DNA of 64,000 nt from Glaciecola sp947496235. Its GTDB lineage: Bacteria; Pseudomonadota; Gammaproteobacteria; Enterobacterales; Alteromonadaceae. Made by a program: the position numbers and the translations under genes. Positions within the stretch are counted from its first letter, which is position 1, and every line of letters begins with the position of its first letter. The notes beneath the pieces were generated by a model that did no database searches, was not told the DNA's origin, and worked only from the letters and a program-made list of their open reading frames with translations. Of the stretch, positions 8,321-17,375 are shown one piece after another. The stretch lies in assembly GCF_050306235.1 (NCBI RefSeq), contig NZ_JBLWFH010000001.1, positions 310,001 through 374,000 on the forward strand, read 5' to 3'.

Positions 8321-9486
8321 TATTTGCCCTCCGCTGCTGCAACAACTTTTTCTGCTGCATCAGTTAACGATTCAGCAGCAATGATATCCAAACCTGAATT
8401 CGCCAATACTTCACGACCTAATTCTGCGTTGGTACCTTCTAAACGCACAACAACAGGTACAGATACGCCAACTTCTTTGACTGCACCAATGATACCTTCA
8501 GCGATCATGTCACAACGTACAATACCACCGAAGATATTAACTAATACTGCTTTTACATTGTCATCTGAAAGGATGATTTTGAATGCTTCAGCGACACGCT
8601 CTTTAGTTGCACCGCCACCAACATCCAGGAAGTTAGCAGGTTTTCCACCATGTAAATTAACGATGTCCATGGTACCCATTGCAAGGCCAGCACCATTAAC
8701 CATACAACCTACGTTACCGTCTAGAGCAACATAGTTAAGCTCCCACTGAGCTGCATGCGCTTCGCGCGGATCTTCTTGAGAAGGATCGTGCATATCACGC
8801 ACTTTACCTTGACGATAAAGAGCATTGCTATCAACACCTACTTTTGCGTCTAGACAATGTAAGTTGCCGTCAGATTTAATTACTAATGGGTTAATCTCGA
8901 TTAATGCAATATCAAGATCTTCAAACAATTTCGCAAGTCCCATAAAGATTTGGGCAAATTGTTTGATTTGAACGCCTTTAAGACCAAGTTTGAACGCGAT
9001 TTCGCGTGCTTGGTATGGCTGAGCACCTACTAAAGGATCAATTTCAGCTTTAAGAATTTTCTCTGGCGTTTCTTCCGCTACTTTCTCAATTTCAACACCA
9101 CCTTCAGTTGATGCCATGAAAACAATTTTGCGTGAAGTTCTGTCTACTACTGCACCAAGATAAAGTTCTTGATCGATATCTGTACAGGATTCAACAAGGA
9201 TTCGACTAACTGGCTGACCATTTTCGTCTGTTTGATAAGTAACTAAGTTCTTACCTAACCAGTTTTGTGCAAACTCGCGAATTTCTTCTTTCGACTTTAC
9301 AAGTTTAACACCGCCAGCTTTTCCGCGGCCGCCCGCGTGTACCTGACACTTTACGACCCATTCTGAACCGCCAATGCGGTCTGCAGCTTCTACCGCTGCT
9401 TGAGGTGTATCAGCAGCATATCCTTCAGACACAGGAAGCCCGTATTCTTTGAACAGCTGTTTACCCTGATATTCATGCAAATTCAT
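8320..9486 (-). CDS. sucC: Succinyl-CoA synthetase (ADP-forming) beta subunit
   Basis: ATP-grasp beta subunit, 388 residues as in E. coli. It begins MNLHEYQGKQLF, has the nucleotide-binding glycine-rich segment HAGGRGKAGGV at 50-60, and the C-terminal succinyl-CoA ligase domain (NIFGGIVRCDMIAEGI). It binds nucleotide and contacts the phosphohistidine loop of SucD. It is separated from sucB by 137 nt that contain a stable hairpin, so the synthetase genes may be expressed at a level different from the dehydrogenase genes. Confidence 0.98.
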   Translation of the reverse strand: MNLHEYQGKQLFKEYGLPVSEGYAADTPQAAVEAADRIGGSEWVVKCQVHAGGRGKAGGVKLVKSKEEIREFAQNWLGKNLVTYQTDENGQPVSRILVESCTDIDQELYLGAVVDRTSRKIVFMASTEGGVEIEKVAEETPEKILKAEIDPLVGAQPYQAREIAFKLGLKGVQIKQFAQIFMGLAKLFEDLDIALIEINPLVIKSDGNLHCLDAKVGVDSNALYRQGKVRDMHDPSQEDPREAHAAQWELNYVALDGNVGCMVNGAGLAMGTMDIVNLHGGKPANFLDVGGGATKERVAEAFKIILSDDNVKAVLVNIFGGIVRCDMIAEGIIGAVKEVGVSVPVVVRLEGTNAELGREVLANSGLDIIAAESLTDAAEKVVAAAEGK

Positions 9487-9541
9487 GTTGATATATCCGA
9501 TCTTGTTGAGTGATAGACTAGTCGCCTAGTCCGGTTTAAAG

Positions 9542-9569
9542 ACGCCGAATTCTAACATGAATCCGGCGT
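9542..9569 (-). other. Intercistronic hairpin between sucB and sucC
   Basis: ACGCCG (9542-9547) pairs with CGGCGT (9564-9569) and ATTC (9549-9552) with GAAT (9559-9562). In minus-strand RNA the intervening position is a G-U pair, giving an 11-bp stem with a 6-nt loop. It is followed by only a short U stretch (CUUUAAA), so it is more likely an attenuator or mRNA-stability element than a full terminator. Confidence 0.5.
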
Positions 9570-9623
9570 AATTCCAGATGATACCTGAAGTTGACCAATA
9601 TTCAGCCAACTCAGACAAAAGTA

Positions 9624-11135
9624 TCAAACATCCAACAATAGTCTTGTTGGATCTTCTAACATTTCTTTAACAGTTACCAAGAAGCCTACTGATTCTTTAC
9701 CATCAATAATTCTATGGTCATAAGACAAGGCTAAGTACATCATAGGTAAAATTTCAATTTTGCCATCAACTACCATTGGGCGGTCTTGAATTTTATGCAT
9801 ACCTAAAATTGCACTTTGAGGCGGGTTAATAATAGGTGTAGACATTAATGAACCAAACACACCACCATTAGTGATAGTGAAGTTTCCGCCCATTAGATCG
9901 TCCATCGATAATTTACCATCTCTACCTTTAATTGCTAAGTCTTTGATACCCTTTTCAATTCCTGCCATGCCCAAAGCATCACAATCTTTTAAAATAGGAG
10001 TAACCAAGCCGCGAGGGGTAGAAACAGCAATCGAAATGTCAAAATAGTTGTGGTAGCAAATGTCATCACCATCAATAGATGCATTTACTTCAGGGAAACG
10101 TTTTAACGCTTCCGTTACCGCTTTTACATAAAACGACATAAAGCCTAAACGAATACCATGACGCTTTTCAAAGCTGTCTTGATATTGCTTACGTAAATCC
10201 ATAATTGGCTTCATATTGACTTCATTAAAGGTAGTCAACATAGCAGTTGAATTTTTGGCTTCTAATAAACGATTAGCAATTGTCTTACGTAGACGCGTCA
10301 TTGGAACACGTTTTTCAGTGCGATTCGCTAATACAGGTGTAGCATCATCTTTAGATTCTGCAGCCGCTGGTGCCTTGCTGGAAGAGCCAGATTTTAAGTA
10401 TTTTTCTACATCTTCTTTTGTAATACGACCACCTTTGCCAGTGCCTTTTACATTACTTGGGTCAATGTCTTTTTCAGCAAGTAAACGACGTACCGATGGA
10501 GACAATGCATCTGAATCACTATCATCGCTACTTTCAGCTGGTGTAGATGCACTTGCTGAAGCACCTGCACTAGCACCTGCCACAAATTTTGCAATGACTT
10601 CTTCAGCCGTTACCGTTGCGCCTTCTTCTGCGAGGATTTCACTAACGCTACCATCCGCTGGAGCAACAACCTCAAGTACTACTTTATCGGTTTCTATGTC
10701 GACAAGATTTTGGTCTCTAGAAACTTGCTCGCCCACTTGAACATGCCATGTAGACACTGTTGCATCTGCAACAGATTCAGGTAACACTGGTACTTTAACT
10801 TCGGTTTCTTCACCACCGGAAGATGCGCCTTCGCTAGAAGATTTAGTTTCGTCAGAAGCTTCTTTTGCATCACTTGCGCTATCTTTGCTTGCAGCGCCAG
10901 ATTCTTCAACTTTACCGATAACTTGTTCTCCAAGGACGGTTTCGCCTTCTTGGAATAAAATTTCGCCTACAACACCATCGGCAGGTGATACTACTTCTAG
11001 TACTACCTTATCGGTTTCAATATCTACTAAGTTTTGGTCGCGAGTCACCTTATCACCGGCTTTAACATGCCAAGTGGCAATAGTCGCATCCGCGACGGAT
11101 TCAGGTAATACTGGAACTTTTATCTCATGTGCCAT
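9624..11135 (-). CDS. sucB: 2-oxoglutarate dehydrogenase E2, dihydrolipoyllysine succinyltransferase, with two lipoyl domains
   Basis: Core E2 of the 2-oxoglutarate dehydrogenase complex; transfers the succinyl group from lipoate to CoA. 503 residues, about 100 longer than E. coli SucB (about 405), because the lipoyl domain is duplicated. Domain 1 is residues 4-76 with lipoyl Lys43; domain 2 is 113-184 with Lys151. Each has the motif NLVDIETDKVVLEV. Ser/Ala/Glu-rich linkers follow each. The E1/E3-binding domain is at about 211-247 (SPSVRRLLAEKDI) and the catalytic domain ends with SYDHRIIDG (His474, Asp478). The KGxR/DHR pattern and the sucA neighbour identify it as E2o, not pyruvate dehydrogenase E2. 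It starts 8 nt after the sucA stop. Confidence 0.97.
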   Translation of the reverse strand: MAHEIKVPVLPESVADATIATWHVKAGDKVTRDQNLVDIETDKVVLEVVSPADGVVGEILFQEGETVLGEQVIGKVEESGAASKDSASDAKEASDETKSSSEGASSGGEETEVKVPVLPESVADATVSTWHVQVGEQVSRDQNLVDIETDKVVLEVVAPADGSVSEILAEEGATVTAEEVIAKFVAGASAGASASASTPAESSDDSDSDALSPSVRRLLAEKDIDPSNVKGTGKGGRITKEDVEKYLKSGSSSKAPAAAESKDDATPVLANRTEKRVPMTRLRKTIANRLLEAKNSTAMLTTFNEVNMKPIMDLRKQYQDSFEKRHGIRLGFMSFYVKAVTEALKRFPEVNASIDGDDICYHNYFDISIAVSTPRGLVTPILKDCDALGMAGIEKGIKDLAIKGRDGKLSMDDLMGGNFTITNGGVFGSLMSTPIINPPQSAILGMHKIQDRPMVVDGKIEILPMMYLALSYDHRIIDGKESVGFLVTVKEMLEDPTRLLLDV

Positions 11136-11143
11136 TGTTTTTC

Positions 11144-13969
11144 CTATTTAATCGTGAGTGCGTCTTCGACCAACGCTTTTTGTTGTTGACTGTGAACTGC
11201 CGCATAACCTACTGCTGGAGAAGCAGAAGCCTTACGTCCGGCATAAGTTAAACTTGCACCTTCTGGAATCGCATCCTTAAAGTGGTGCTGACTGCAATAC
11301 CAAGCGCCTTGGTTTTGTGGCTCTTCTTGACACCAAACCCAGTCTTTAACGTGACTGTAAGGCGCTATTATTTCTTTAATTTCTTCTTGTGGGAACGGAT
11401 ACAATTGTTCGATTCTGATAATCGCAACATTGCTTTGTTCTCTCTTACGTCTTTCTTCTAGTAAGTCATAATAGACTTTACCTGAACACATCACCACACG
11501 TTCAACTGATTTACTTTCCAGTTCATCAATTTCAGCAATAACGTTGTGGAATTTACCTTCAGCTAATTCTTCAAGACTGCTAACCGCTAAAGGATGACGC
11601 AATAACGACTTAGGCGACATAACGATCAAAGGCTTACGCATTGGTCTTACCATTTGTCGTCTAATCATATTGTATACCTGAGCTGGCGTTGAAGGTACGC
11701 AAACCTGCCAGTTATGATCAGCACAAAGCTGTAAGAAACGTTCTAAGCGAGCCGAGCTATGCTCAGGGCCTTGACCTTCGTAACCGTGAGGAAGCAATAC
11801 TGTTAGACCGCATAACCGTCCCCACTTTGCTTCACCAGAAGACAAGAATTGGTCAAATACTACTTGTGCACCATTGGCAAAGTCCCCAAATTGCGCTTCC
11901 CAGATAGTAAGTGCCGTTGGTTCAGCGGTAGCAAAACCATATTCAAATGCCATTACCGCTTCTTCTGACAATACTGAATCGTAAATTTCAATAGTGCCTT
12001 GGTCATCAGCGATATTTTGAAGTGGGATGAAAGTTGATGCATCATCTTGACTATGTAGCACTGCATGACGATGGAAGAAAGTTCCTCGACCTGAATCCTG
12101 CCCAGTGATACGGATATCATTTTTTTCCGCAAGCAGAGTTGCATAGGCTAGGTTTTCAGCCATCCCCCAATCAAGCAAACGCTCGCCAGATAACATGGCT
12201 TTGCGATCGTTATAGAGTTTGTTTACTCGTGATTGAAGTCTAAAGCCGTCTGGTACATTAGTTATAGCTTCGCCCAGTTCTTTAAGACGCTCAACTGACA
12301 AACTCGCATCGTATTCTGTATCCCAGTCATGACCAATGAAAGGACTCCAATCAACTGAATGCTCAGTCATTGGGCGCCATTCTTCAACAACGCAAGCGCC
12401 GTGATCTAAGGCTGCTCTATATTCCTCAAGCATCTTATCAATTTCATGCTTGTCTATGGTTCCTTCAGCGACTAACTGATCAGCATAGATTTCGCGTGGT
12501 ACTGGATGTTTTTTAATTTTTTGGTACATCAACGGCTGAGTAGCATTTGGCTCATCAGCTTCGTTGTGTCCATGACGGCGATAACAAACTAAATCTATTA
12601 CCACGTCTTTCTTGAATTTGTTTCGGTAATCTAAGGCGAGTTTAGTCACAAACATAACAGCCTCAGGATCGTCAGAATTCACGTGGAAAATTGGCGCCTG
12701 AACCATTTTGGCAATATCAGTACAGTATTGAGTAGAACGAGTGTCTTCAACCTTTGATGTGGTAAAACCGACTTGGTTGTTAATCACTATACGAACTGTA
12801 CCGCCTACAGAGAATCCTCGGGTTTGTGACATGTTGAAAGTTTCTTGCACAACACCTTGACCAGCAATTGCTGAATCCCCATGAATAGTAATAGGTAACA
12901 CCACACTACCATCCATTGATTCTCTACGTGTAAGTCTTGCTCTCACCGACCCCATTACCACAGGATTTACAATTTCCAAGTGTGAAGGGTTGAATGCTAG
13001 TGCCAAGTGAACATTACCACCTGGTGTAGCAAAGTCAGAAGAATAACCTGCATGATACTTAACGTCACCAGCGCCTAATGAATCATCGTGCTTACCAGCA
13101 AACTCATCAAACAAAACGGAAGGGTTTTTACCCATTACGTTTACAAGTACGTTTAGACGCCCGCGGTGAGCCATACCTACAACAACTTCTTTAGCCCCTT
13201 GAGTACCCGCTTCTCGAATCAAGGTCTTCAACATTGGGATTAGCGCATCACCACCTTCTAGTGAAAAACGCTTAGCACCTGTAAACTTAGAACCTAGGTA
13301 TTTTTCCATACCATCAGCGGCAATAAGCCCTTTAAGGATGCGAACTTTTTCATCTCGGTCAACCAATGGCTTTGATTCAACCGACTCAATCCGTTGTTGT
13401 AACCAACGTTTTTGCTCTGTGTCAGTAATGTGCATGTATTCTGCACCGATTGAACCACAGTAAGTTCTGTTTAAAGATTTAAAAAGTTCACCTAGTGGAA
13501 GCTTTTCTGCATCTACTGCGTATGAGCCTAAGTTGAACACAGTATCGAAATCTGCTTCGCTAAGGTTGTGATGAGAAAGTTCAAGATCTCTAACACGCTC
13601 TTGTTGCCACAATCCTAGTGGGTCCAAGTTGGCATGCTGATGGCCTCTAAATCTATAGGCATTTATTAACTGAAGGACTTTGACTTGTCTATCGTCAGAA
13701 GGACTTTCGCTCGATGATGCTGCACTGCTACCCGCACGGGATAAGGGGCCTAGTGCAGCCATCTTTCGGAAGTCTTCGCGAATGTCCGAATGTTTAGTTT
13801 CAACTGAAACGCCATCTACCTTAGGTAATCCTTCAAACACTGTACGCCAGTTCTCAGGTACATTTTGAGGATTATCAAGATAGGCTTCATACAATTCTTC
13901 TACGTAGGCGGCGTTGCCTCCAGCCATATGAGAAGATTCCCACCACGCTTTCATCACGCTATTTTGCAT
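11144..13969 (-). CDS. sucA: 2-oxoglutarate dehydrogenase E1 component
   Basis: Thiamine-diphosphate-dependent decarboxylase that starts the 2-oxoglutarate dehydrogenase reaction. 941 residues, close to the family norm of about 933. The N-terminal segment (MKAWWESSHMAGGNAAYVEELYEAYL) is the E2-interacting region typical of OdhA/SucA. The core shows GMAHRGRLNVL, GDSAIAGQGVVQETFNMS and NNQVGFTTS for TPP and active-site loops, and the C-terminal domain ends in a transketolase-like segment (EEPQNQGAW). First gene of sucABCD; a terminator 111 nt upstream separates it from sdhB. AAGG precedes the ATG. Confidence 0.98.
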   Translation of the reverse strand: MQNSVMKAWWESSHMAGGNAAYVEELYEAYLDNPQNVPENWRTVFEGLPKVDGVSVETKHSDIREDFRKMAALGPLSRAGSSAASSSESPSDDRQVKVLQLINAYRFRGHQHANLDPLGLWQQERVRDLELSHHNLSEADFDTVFNLGSYAVDAEKLPLGELFKSLNRTYCGSIGAEYMHITDTEQKRWLQQRIESVESKPLVDRDEKVRILKGLIAADGMEKYLGSKFTGAKRFSLEGGDALIPMLKTLIREAGTQGAKEVVVGMAHRGRLNVLVNVMGKNPSVLFDEFAGKHDDSLGAGDVKYHAGYSSDFATPGGNVHLALAFNPSHLEIVNPVVMGSVRARLTRRESMDGSVVLPITIHGDSAIAGQGVVQETFNMSQTRGFSVGGTVRIVINNQVGFTTSKVEDTRSTQYCTDIAKMVQAPIFHVNSDDPEAVMFVTKLALDYRNKFKKDVVIDLVCYRRHGHNEADEPNATQPLMYQKIKKHPVPREIYADQLVAEGTIDKHEIDKMLEEYRAALDHGACVVEEWRPMTEHSVDWSPFIGHDWDTEYDASLSVERLKELGEAITNVPDGFRLQSRVNKLYNDRKAMLSGERLLDWGMAENLAYATLLAEKNDIRITGQDSGRGTFFHRHAVLHSQDDASTFIPLQNIADDQGTIEIYDSVLSEEAVMAFEYGFATAEPTALTIWEAQFGDFANGAQVVFDQFLSSGEAKWGRLCGLTVLLPHGYEGQGPEHSSARLERFLQLCADHNWQVCVPSTPAQVYNMIRRQMVRPMRKPLIVMSPKSLLRHPLAVSSLEELAEGKFHNVIAEIDELESKSVERVVMCSGKVYYDLLEERRKREQSNVAIIRIEQLYPFPQEEIKEIIAPYSHVKDWVWCQEEPQNQGAWYCSQHHFKDAIPEGASLTYAGRKASASPAVGYAAVHSQQQKALVEDALTIK

Positions 13970-14080
13970 CGTTTAGCCTTGAATCAATTTGATTACTATA
14001 TTGTATTCTAAGTAGTTTTTAATTTAAATCGCTTACCACTATAGTGTTAGCGAAAATTAAACATTTTCCAGTCAACTGAC

Positions 14081-14107
14081 AAAAAAATAGCCATCCATAT
14101 GGATGGC
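14081..14107 (-). terminator. Intrinsic terminator after sdhCDAB
   Basis: Perfect 18-bp palindrome at 14090-14107 (half-site GCCATCCAT) followed on the minus strand by TATTTTTTT. It lies 53 nt past the sdhB stop, so sdhCDAB and sucABCD can be separate transcripts with partial readthrough. Confidence 0.85.
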
Positions 14108-14159
14108 CATGTAATTATAGTACATTTTCACTATCAAAATCAGTTACTAATGTAGTCAA

Positions 14160-14870
14160 TTATACTGCTCTCTGTAATAACATAGATTTTATTTGTCCAA
14201 TAGCCTTGGTTGGGTTTAACCCTTTAGGACAAACATTTACGCAGTTCATAATGCCATGACATCTAAATACACTAAATGCATCGTCAAGATCACTTAGTCT
14301 TTCATCTGTCGCAGTATCACGGCTGTCAATCAAGAACCGATAAGCATGCAACAAACCCGCTGGCCCAATAAACTTATCAGGATTCCACCAGAATGAAGGG
14401 CATGAAGTTGAACAACATGCACATAGAATACATTCGTACAAGCCATCTAATTTAGCTCGTTCTTCCGGAGATTGCAGGTTCTCGCGTGCTGGCGGTACTT
14501 TGCTATCATTAATTAAATAGGGTTTTATTTTCTCGTACTGAGTGTAGAACTGAGTCAAATCAACCACTAAATCTCTCACTACCGGCAAACCAGGTAAAGG
14601 ACGAATCTTAATTTCGCCGCTACCTAGTGCTGACAGAGGAGTGATACAAGCAAGACCATTTTTACCGTTCATATTCATACCATCGGAACCACAAACACCT
14701 TCGCGGCAAGAACGGCGGAACGATAAAGTTGGATCTTGTTCTTTCAATGCCAACAGTGCATCAAGCACCATCATATCTTGGCCTTCTTCTACTTCCAAGG
14801 TGTAATCTTGCATGTGTGGTGCATTATCAACGTCTGGATTGTAGCGATAAATAGAAAACTTTAATTGCAT
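14160..14870 (-). CDS. sdhB: Succinate dehydrogenase iron-sulfur subunit
   Basis: Carries electrons from FAD to quinone in complex II at the inner face of the cytoplasmic membrane. 236 residues. The N-terminal ferredoxin domain binds [2Fe-2S] through Cys55, Cys60 and Cys75 (CREGVCGSDGMN), with Asp63 in the usual place. The C-terminal domain has CILCACCSTSCPSFWW (147-162) for [4Fe-4S] and RCHGIMNCVNVCPKGL for [3Fe-4S]. It lies 15 nt after sdhA. All cluster ligands are intact. Confidence 0.98.
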   Translation of the reverse strand: MQLKFSIYRYNPDVDNAPHMQDYTLEVEEGQDMMVLDALLALKEQDPTLSFRRSCREGVCGSDGMNMNGKNGLACITPLSALGSGEIKIRPLPGLPVVRDLVVDLTQFYTQYEKIKPYLINDSKVPPARENLQSPEERAKLDGLYECILCACCSTSCPSFWWNPDKFIGPAGLLHAYRFLIDSRDTATDERLSDLDDAFSVFRCHGIMNCVNVCPKGLNPTKAIGQIKSMLLQRAV

Positions 14871-14885
14871 AATAATCTACCCCTA

Positions 14886-16658
14886 TTAATAAGAACGCAC
14901 TTTAGGTGGGAAGGCTTCACGCAACTTAGGTGCCATGTTGACATCACGTTTACGCATAGATTCAGTTTCAGGTACATAAATGCTATGACACAACCAGTTT
15001 TCGTCATCACGATCTGGGAAGTCAAATCGACTATGTGCACCACGAGACTCAGTTCTAAAGTTTGCAGCTACTGCAGTACAGTAAGCAGTTTCCATAAGGT
15101 TATCTAACTCTAGACACTCAATTCTTTGGGTATTGAAATCTGAACTCTTATCATCAAGACGCGCATATTTTAATCTCTCACGAATTTCAGATAGCTCTTT
15201 TAAGCCTTCAGCCATAGCGTCACCTTCTCTAAATACAGAGAAGTTTAATTGCATGCACTGCTGCATATCTTTCTTAATTTGAACAGGGTCTTCACCTTTA
15301 CCTTTTTCAGAAGACTCCCAACGATTGGTTCTAGCCATTGCTGCATCAATGTCAGATTCACTCGCGTCAGATTTAATATCAATTTCGTCCAAACTCTTGC
15401 CAAGATGCAAACCAGTTGCTCGACCGAAGACAACCAAGTCTAATAATGAATTTCCGCCTAAACGGTTAGCACCATGCACAGATACACAAGCAATTTCGCC
15501 GCAAGCAAATAACCCATCAATAGGTGTTTCATTTCCATCTTTATCTACATTAATAACTTGACCATCAACGTTAGTTGGAATTCCGCCCATCATATAGTGA
15601 CAAGTTGGGATAACAGGAATCGGTTCTTTTACTGGGTCAACGTGAGCAAAGGTTCTTGATAGCTCAAGAATACCTGGTAAACGAGATTCAAGAACGTCTT
15701 TACCTAAGTGATCTAACTTAAGTTTAATGTGAGTTCCCCAAGGACCTTCACAACCACGACCTTCTCTGATTTCTGTCATCATTGAACGAGCAACAACGTC
15801 TCGACCAGCCAAGTCTTTAGCATTTGGTGCATAACGTTCCATGAAACGTTCGCCATCTTTATTTAGAAGGTAACCACCCTCACCACGACAACCTTCTGTC
15901 ACCAAAGTACCAGCACCCGCTATACCTGTTGGGTGGAATTGCCACATTTCCATGTCTTGCGCTGGTGCACCCGCTCTTAATGCCATGCCTACGCCATCAC
16001 CTGTGTTGATGTGAGCATTAGTAGTAGACGCATAAATTCGACCGGCGCCACCAGTTGCAAGTACTACCGCACGAGACTTAAAGTAAACAACTTCGCCTGT
16101 TTCAATATCAATAGCAGTACAACCAACAACTTGGCCATGCTGATTTTTCACTAAATCAAGGGCGTACCATTCGCTGAATACTGTTGTTTTATTTTTTACA
16201 TTTTGTTGATACAACAAGTGTAATAAGGCATGTCCTGTACGGTCAGCTGCGGCTGCTGTTCTTGCCGCTTGCTCACCACCAAAGGCTTTAGATTGACCGC
16301 CAAATGGACGCTGATAGATGCGACCATTTTCAAATCTTGAAAAAGGTAATCCCATATTTTCCATTTCGATAATGGCTTCAGGGCCCGTTTTACACATATA
16401 TTCAATGGCTTCTTGGTCGCCAATATAATCAGACCCTTTTACAGTGTCGTACATGTGCCATTCCCAATTGTCTTCATGACTATTGCCTAGCGCAACTGTA
16501 ATGCCACCTTGCGCTGAAACAGTATGAGATCGGGTTGGGAAAACTTTTGATAATAACGCACAGGTTTTACCTGATTGTGAAATCTGGAGTGCAGCTCGCA
16601 TGCCTGCACCGCCAGCGCCTATAACTACCGCATCAAACTCATGAACTGGTAATGTCAT
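14886..16658 (-). CDS. sdhA: Succinate dehydrogenase flavoprotein subunit
   Basis: Oxidises succinate to fumarate with covalently bound FAD. 590 residues from the ATG at 16658, one base after the sdhD stop. An upstream in-frame start adding 17 residues is rejected because it would overlap sdhD and is not family-like. The dinucleotide fold VVIGAGGAGM is at 11-20; the FAD-linking His45 sits in SHTVSAQGG; the active-site region HPTGIAGAGTLVTEGCRGEGG and the substrate motif RLGGNSLLDLV are present. Third gene of sdhCDAB. Confidence 0.98.
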   Translation of the reverse strand: MTLPVHEFDAVVIGAGGAGMRAALQISQSGKTCALLSKVFPTRSHTVSAQGGITVALGNSHEDNWEWHMYDTVKGSDYIGDQEAIEYMCKTGPEAIIEMENMGLPFSRFENGRIYQRPFGGQSKAFGGEQAARTAAAADRTGHALLHLLYQQNVKNKTTVFSEWYALDLVKNQHGQVVGCTAIDIETGEVVYFKSRAVVLATGGAGRIYASTTNAHINTGDGVGMALRAGAPAQDMEMWQFHPTGIAGAGTLVTEGCRGEGGYLLNKDGERFMERYAPNAKDLAGRDVVARSMMTEIREGRGCEGPWGTHIKLKLDHLGKDVLESRLPGILELSRTFAHVDPVKEPIPVIPTCHYMMGGIPTNVDGQVINVDKDGNETPIDGLFACGEIACVSVHGANRLGGNSLLDLVVFGRATGLHLGKSLDEIDIKSDASESDIDAAMARTNRWESSEKGKGEDPVQIKKDMQQCMQLNFSVFREGDAMAEGLKELSEIRERLKYARLDDKSSDFNTQRIECLELDNLMETAYCTAVAANFRTESRGAHSRFDFPDRDDENWLCHSIYVPETESMRKRDVNMAPKLREAFPPKVRSY

Positions 16659-16659
16659 T

Positions 16660-17007
16660 CTACACACCCCACAAAACGAATAGACCGATTGCAACATAAG
16701 CAAATGCAATCAAATTCAAAATATACTGAAGCACCATTCTTAATTTATGTGCTTTTACGTAGTCAGTTAATACCTGCCAAAGTCCAACACGTACGTGCAA
16801 CATAACAGATACTAAGGCAGCTAAAGTAAATGCCTTAACCGACACAGAAGAAAATACACCTTTCCATACTAAATAGGTCATTTCTTCAGTGGAAACAAAT
16901 ACGTACACCATGTAGAGAGTAAACGCCAGAATGATGGCGGCAGTAGCACGCAAGGTAACAAAATCTTGAATACCGTTGCGCTTGATAGAAGCTTGATTAG
17001 TTACCAT
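16660..17007 (-). CDS. sdhD: Succinate dehydrogenase membrane anchor subunit
   Basis: 115 residues with three membrane helices; with SdhC it anchors complex II and forms the quinone and heme b site. The start at 17007 (MVTNQASIKRNGI) gives the normal family length and overlaps the sdhC stop in ATGGTAA, indicating translational coupling. The conserved LHVRVGLWQVLTDYVK segment, with the histidine near the heme region, is present. A longer frame from 17043 is disfavoured because it would overlap sdhC heavily. Confidence 0.93.
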   Translation of the reverse strand: MVTNQASIKRNGIQDFVTLRATAAIILAFTLYMVYVFVSTEEMTYLVWKGVFSSVSVKAFTLAALVSVMLHVRVGLWQVLTDYVKAHKLRMVLQYILNLIAFAYVAIGLFVLWGV

Positions 17008-17375
17008 ACGAGAACTCCAATGACAATTGTAAGTACAATCCAAAGCCCAATAGCGATGTTAGCACTTAAAGTGCCTGAATCGAGCTCTTCCCAATGTCCC
17101 ATATCCATGATTACGTGACGAATACCACCAATAATATGATAGGTTAATGCAGATAGAGTACCTATAGTGATTATTTTTCCAATCACTCCAGACATCACAC
17201 TGACCACCATATCGAAATTTTCAGCAGAAGTCAGAGAAGTTGCCCACGCCCATATGACAAACAGTAGCGCAAAGAACATTGCTACACCTGTTACCCTATG
17301 CAGAATAGAAGCATGACTGGTAGCAGGAAATTTAATTGTGGTTAAATCTAAATTTACTGGTCTTTGTTTTTTCAC
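17001..17375 (-). CDS. sdhC: Succinate dehydrogenase cytochrome b556 subunit
   Basis: 124 residues from a GTG at 17375, giving the family-typical start (M/V)KKQRPVNLDL. The longest frame begins at a TTG at 17399 and adds eight residues; neither start has a convincing Shine-Dalgarno. It has three membrane helices, the quinone-site region FPATSHASILHRVTGV and the heme-ligand region YHIIGGIRHVIMDMG. First gene of sdhCDAB, transcribed from the spacer shared with gltA. Confidence 0.92.
   Translation of the reverse strand: MKKQRPVNLDLTTIKFPATSHASILHRVTGVAMFFALLFVIWAWATSLTSAENFDMVVSVMSGVIGKIITIGTLSALTYHIIGGIRHVIMDMGHWEELDSGTLSANIAIGLWIVLTIVIGVLVW

Noticed and set aside
8324..8734. 136-codon frame antisense to sucC
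   Set aside because: Mirror frame of a well-conserved coding sequence; Ser/Ala/Thr-rich composition typical of shadow frames.
10216..10740. 174-codon frame antisense to sucB
   Set aside because: Arises from the Ala/Ser/Glu-rich linkers read on the other strand.
10641..11135. Direct DNA repeat in the 5' half of sucB as a mobile or assembly repeat
   Set aside because: The similarity follows codons of two lipoyl domains with silent differences, so it is a domain duplication under selection.
16659..16709. Upstream extension of sdhA by 17 codons
   Set aside because: It overlaps sdhD, while the ATG at 16658 gives the family N-terminus and follows the sdhD stop by one base.
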